A DNA stretch of 64,000 nt, taken from the NCBI RefSeq assembly GCF_002161675.1, contig NZ_NFIH01000004.1, positions 1 through 64,000 on the forward strand, read 5' to 3'. The translations under genes and the position numbers were made by a program. Below are positions 63,004 through 64,000 of the stretch, piece by piece (position 1 is the stretch's first letter; the number at the start of each line of letters is the position of its first letter). The DNA is from Pseudoflavonifractor sp. An44. Lineage in GTDB: Bacteria; Bacillota; Clostridia; Oscillospirales; Oscillospiraceae. Under the pieces are notes generated by a model. That model searched no databases. It worked only from the letters and a program-made list of their open reading frames with translations, and was not told where the DNA came from.

Positions 63004-64000
63004 ATGGAACCAGAATATATCACCTTAGACCACGGCAGCGGCGGAGGCCGCACCGCCCAGCTCATTGAGGAGCTGCTTCTCCCCGCCCTGCAAAACCCCC
63101 ACCTGGCCCCCCTGGGGGACGGGGCATTGCTGGATGTGAGCGGCCCCCTGGCCTTCTCCACCGACAGCTTTGTCATTGACCCCATCTTCTTCCCCGGCGG
63201 GGACATTGGCAAGCTGGCCGTGTGCGGCACCGTCAACGATCTTGCCATGTGCGGAGCGGTGCCCAAATATCTGAGCCTGGGCATGATCTTGGAAGAGGGC
63301 TTCCCGGTGGAAGATTTAAAGCGCATCATCACCTCTCTGGCTGCCACCGCCGCCTCCTGTGGGGTGCAGGTAGTCACCGGGGACACCAAAGTGGTGGAGC
63401 GAGGACACGGCCACGGGATTTACCTGAACACCTCCGGCATTGGGGAAGTGAAATGGCTGGGGCTGTCCCCCCAGGCCATCCGGGAGGGAGATCAAATTCT
63501 TATAAGCGGCACCGTGGGCGACCACGGCACCGCCGTGATGCTGGCTCGAAGCGGGATGCTCCAGGGGGATGAACTGGTCTCTGACTGTATGCCTCTGAAT
63601 CAGCTGGCCGCTGCGGCTCTCTCTGTGGGCGGCGCGCGGGTGCTGCGTGACCCCACCCGGGGCGGCGTGGCCACGGTGCTCAATGAGTTTGTGGAGGGCA
63701 CCCCCCTGTGTGCCCAGGTGCAGGAGGACGCCGTGCCGGTGCGGCCCCAGGTGGAGGCCGCCTGTGCCCTTCTGGGGCTGGACCCTCTGTACTGCGCCAA
63801 TGAGGGCAAGCTGCTGGCGGTGGTGGACCCCGAGACCGCTCCGGCGGTGCTGGAGGCCCTACACCGCACTCCCGGCGGCGAGAACGCCGCCATCATCGGC
63901 TCCATCACCACCCAATTCCCGGGCCGGGCGGTACTGAAAACCGTCTTTGGAGCCCACCGCGTGTTATCCAAGCTATCCGGCGCACAGTTGCCGAGAATCT
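63004..64000 (+). CDS. hypE: Carbamoyl dehydratase HypE (runs to the window end)
   Basis: 332 complete codons are visible. The N-terminal DHGSGGGRT, FSTDSFVIDP and GTVNDLAMCGA are the ATP-binding hallmarks of HypE. The frame reaches AQLPRI and the next base is T. The family ends with a Cys that receives the carbamoyl group and becomes the thiocyanate donor, so only that last codon and the stop appear to be lost. It dehydrates the HypE thiocarboxamide to thiocyanate. Confidence 0.93.
   Translation, partial: MEPEYITLDHGSGGGRTAQLIEELLLPALQNPHLAPLGDGALLDVSGPLAFSTDSFVIDPIFFPGGDIGKLAVCGTVNDLAMCGAVPKYLSLGMILEEGFPVEDLKRIITSLAATAASCGVQVVTGDTKVVERGHGHGIYLNTSGIGEVKWLGLSPQAIREGDQILISGTVGDHGTAVMLARSGMLQGDELVSDCMPLNQLAAAALSVGGARVLRDPTRGGVATVLNEFVEGTPLCAQVQEDAVPVRPQVEAACALLGLDPLYCANEGKLLAVVDPETAPAVLEALHRTPGGENAAIIGSITTQFPGRAVLKTVFGAHRVLSKLSGAQLPRI

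Overview
The window looks like the chromosome of an obligately anaerobic, gut-type Clostridia member, probably Oscillospiraceae near Flavonifractor, Intestinimonas or Lawsonibacter. The DNA is G+C-rich by eye. Gene content is Firmicutes-like: CD1247-type protein, DUF6514, YqeG, LytTR/DUF3021, LCP proteins and AGGAGG ribosome sites. Fermentative enzymes (pyruvate formate-lyase, glycerol kinase, a ferredoxin-linked hydrogenase) are present. The genus is an inference. No rRNA, tRNA, CRISPR array, intact insertion sequence or prophage was seen.

Layout. 0-11 kb: a Cys-rich membrane protein and NADP-type glutamate dehydrogenase (minus strand); a pseudouridine synthase / rhomboid / giant ABC transporter operon (plus); oleate hydratase with a TetR regulator; a CD1247-type protein; and a hairpin-rich element flanked by a 42-bp duplicated piece of efp. 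11-24 kb: efp, an Xaa-Pro peptidase, endonuclease IV with yqeG, a MITE-like element, two uncharacterised proteins, rpsU, a cell-wall-anchored transglutaminase-like protein, leuS, a LytTR/DUF3021 pair and a PRK06851-type ATPase. 24-33.5 kb: tsaD, two acetyltransferases and polA in one operon, a holin-like protein, prfC and glpK. 33.5-46.5 kb: a three-gene glycerol-3-phosphate oxidation operon divergent from glpK, a second MITE-like element, a very large surface GH127 glycosidase, and pflB/pflA under a ZTP (pfl-motif) riboswitch. 46.5-50.7 kb: tandem LCP genes, each with its own similar promoter, and a SpoU methyltransferase. 50.7-64 kb: one long co-directional operon for a group 4 membrane-bound [NiFe] hydrogenase with an Mrp-type antiporter module and all six hyp maturation genes. 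The window ends inside the final codon of hypE.

How the genes fit together. Glycerol enters via glpK and the flavoprotein trio, pyruvate is cleaved by PflB to formate and acetyl-CoA, and surplus reductant can leave as H2 through the hydrogenase, whose Mrp-like subunits would conserve energy as an ion gradient. Regulatory RNA stands out. A ZTP riboswitch precedes pflA. An intrinsic terminator sits in the glpK leader, with a weaker one in the opposing leader. An unidentified multi-helix leader RNA ending in six U lies between the consensus promoter and the hydrogenase large-subunit gene. That RNA is the best candidate here for something undescribed. Most promoters read as TTGnnn-17-TAnnnT.
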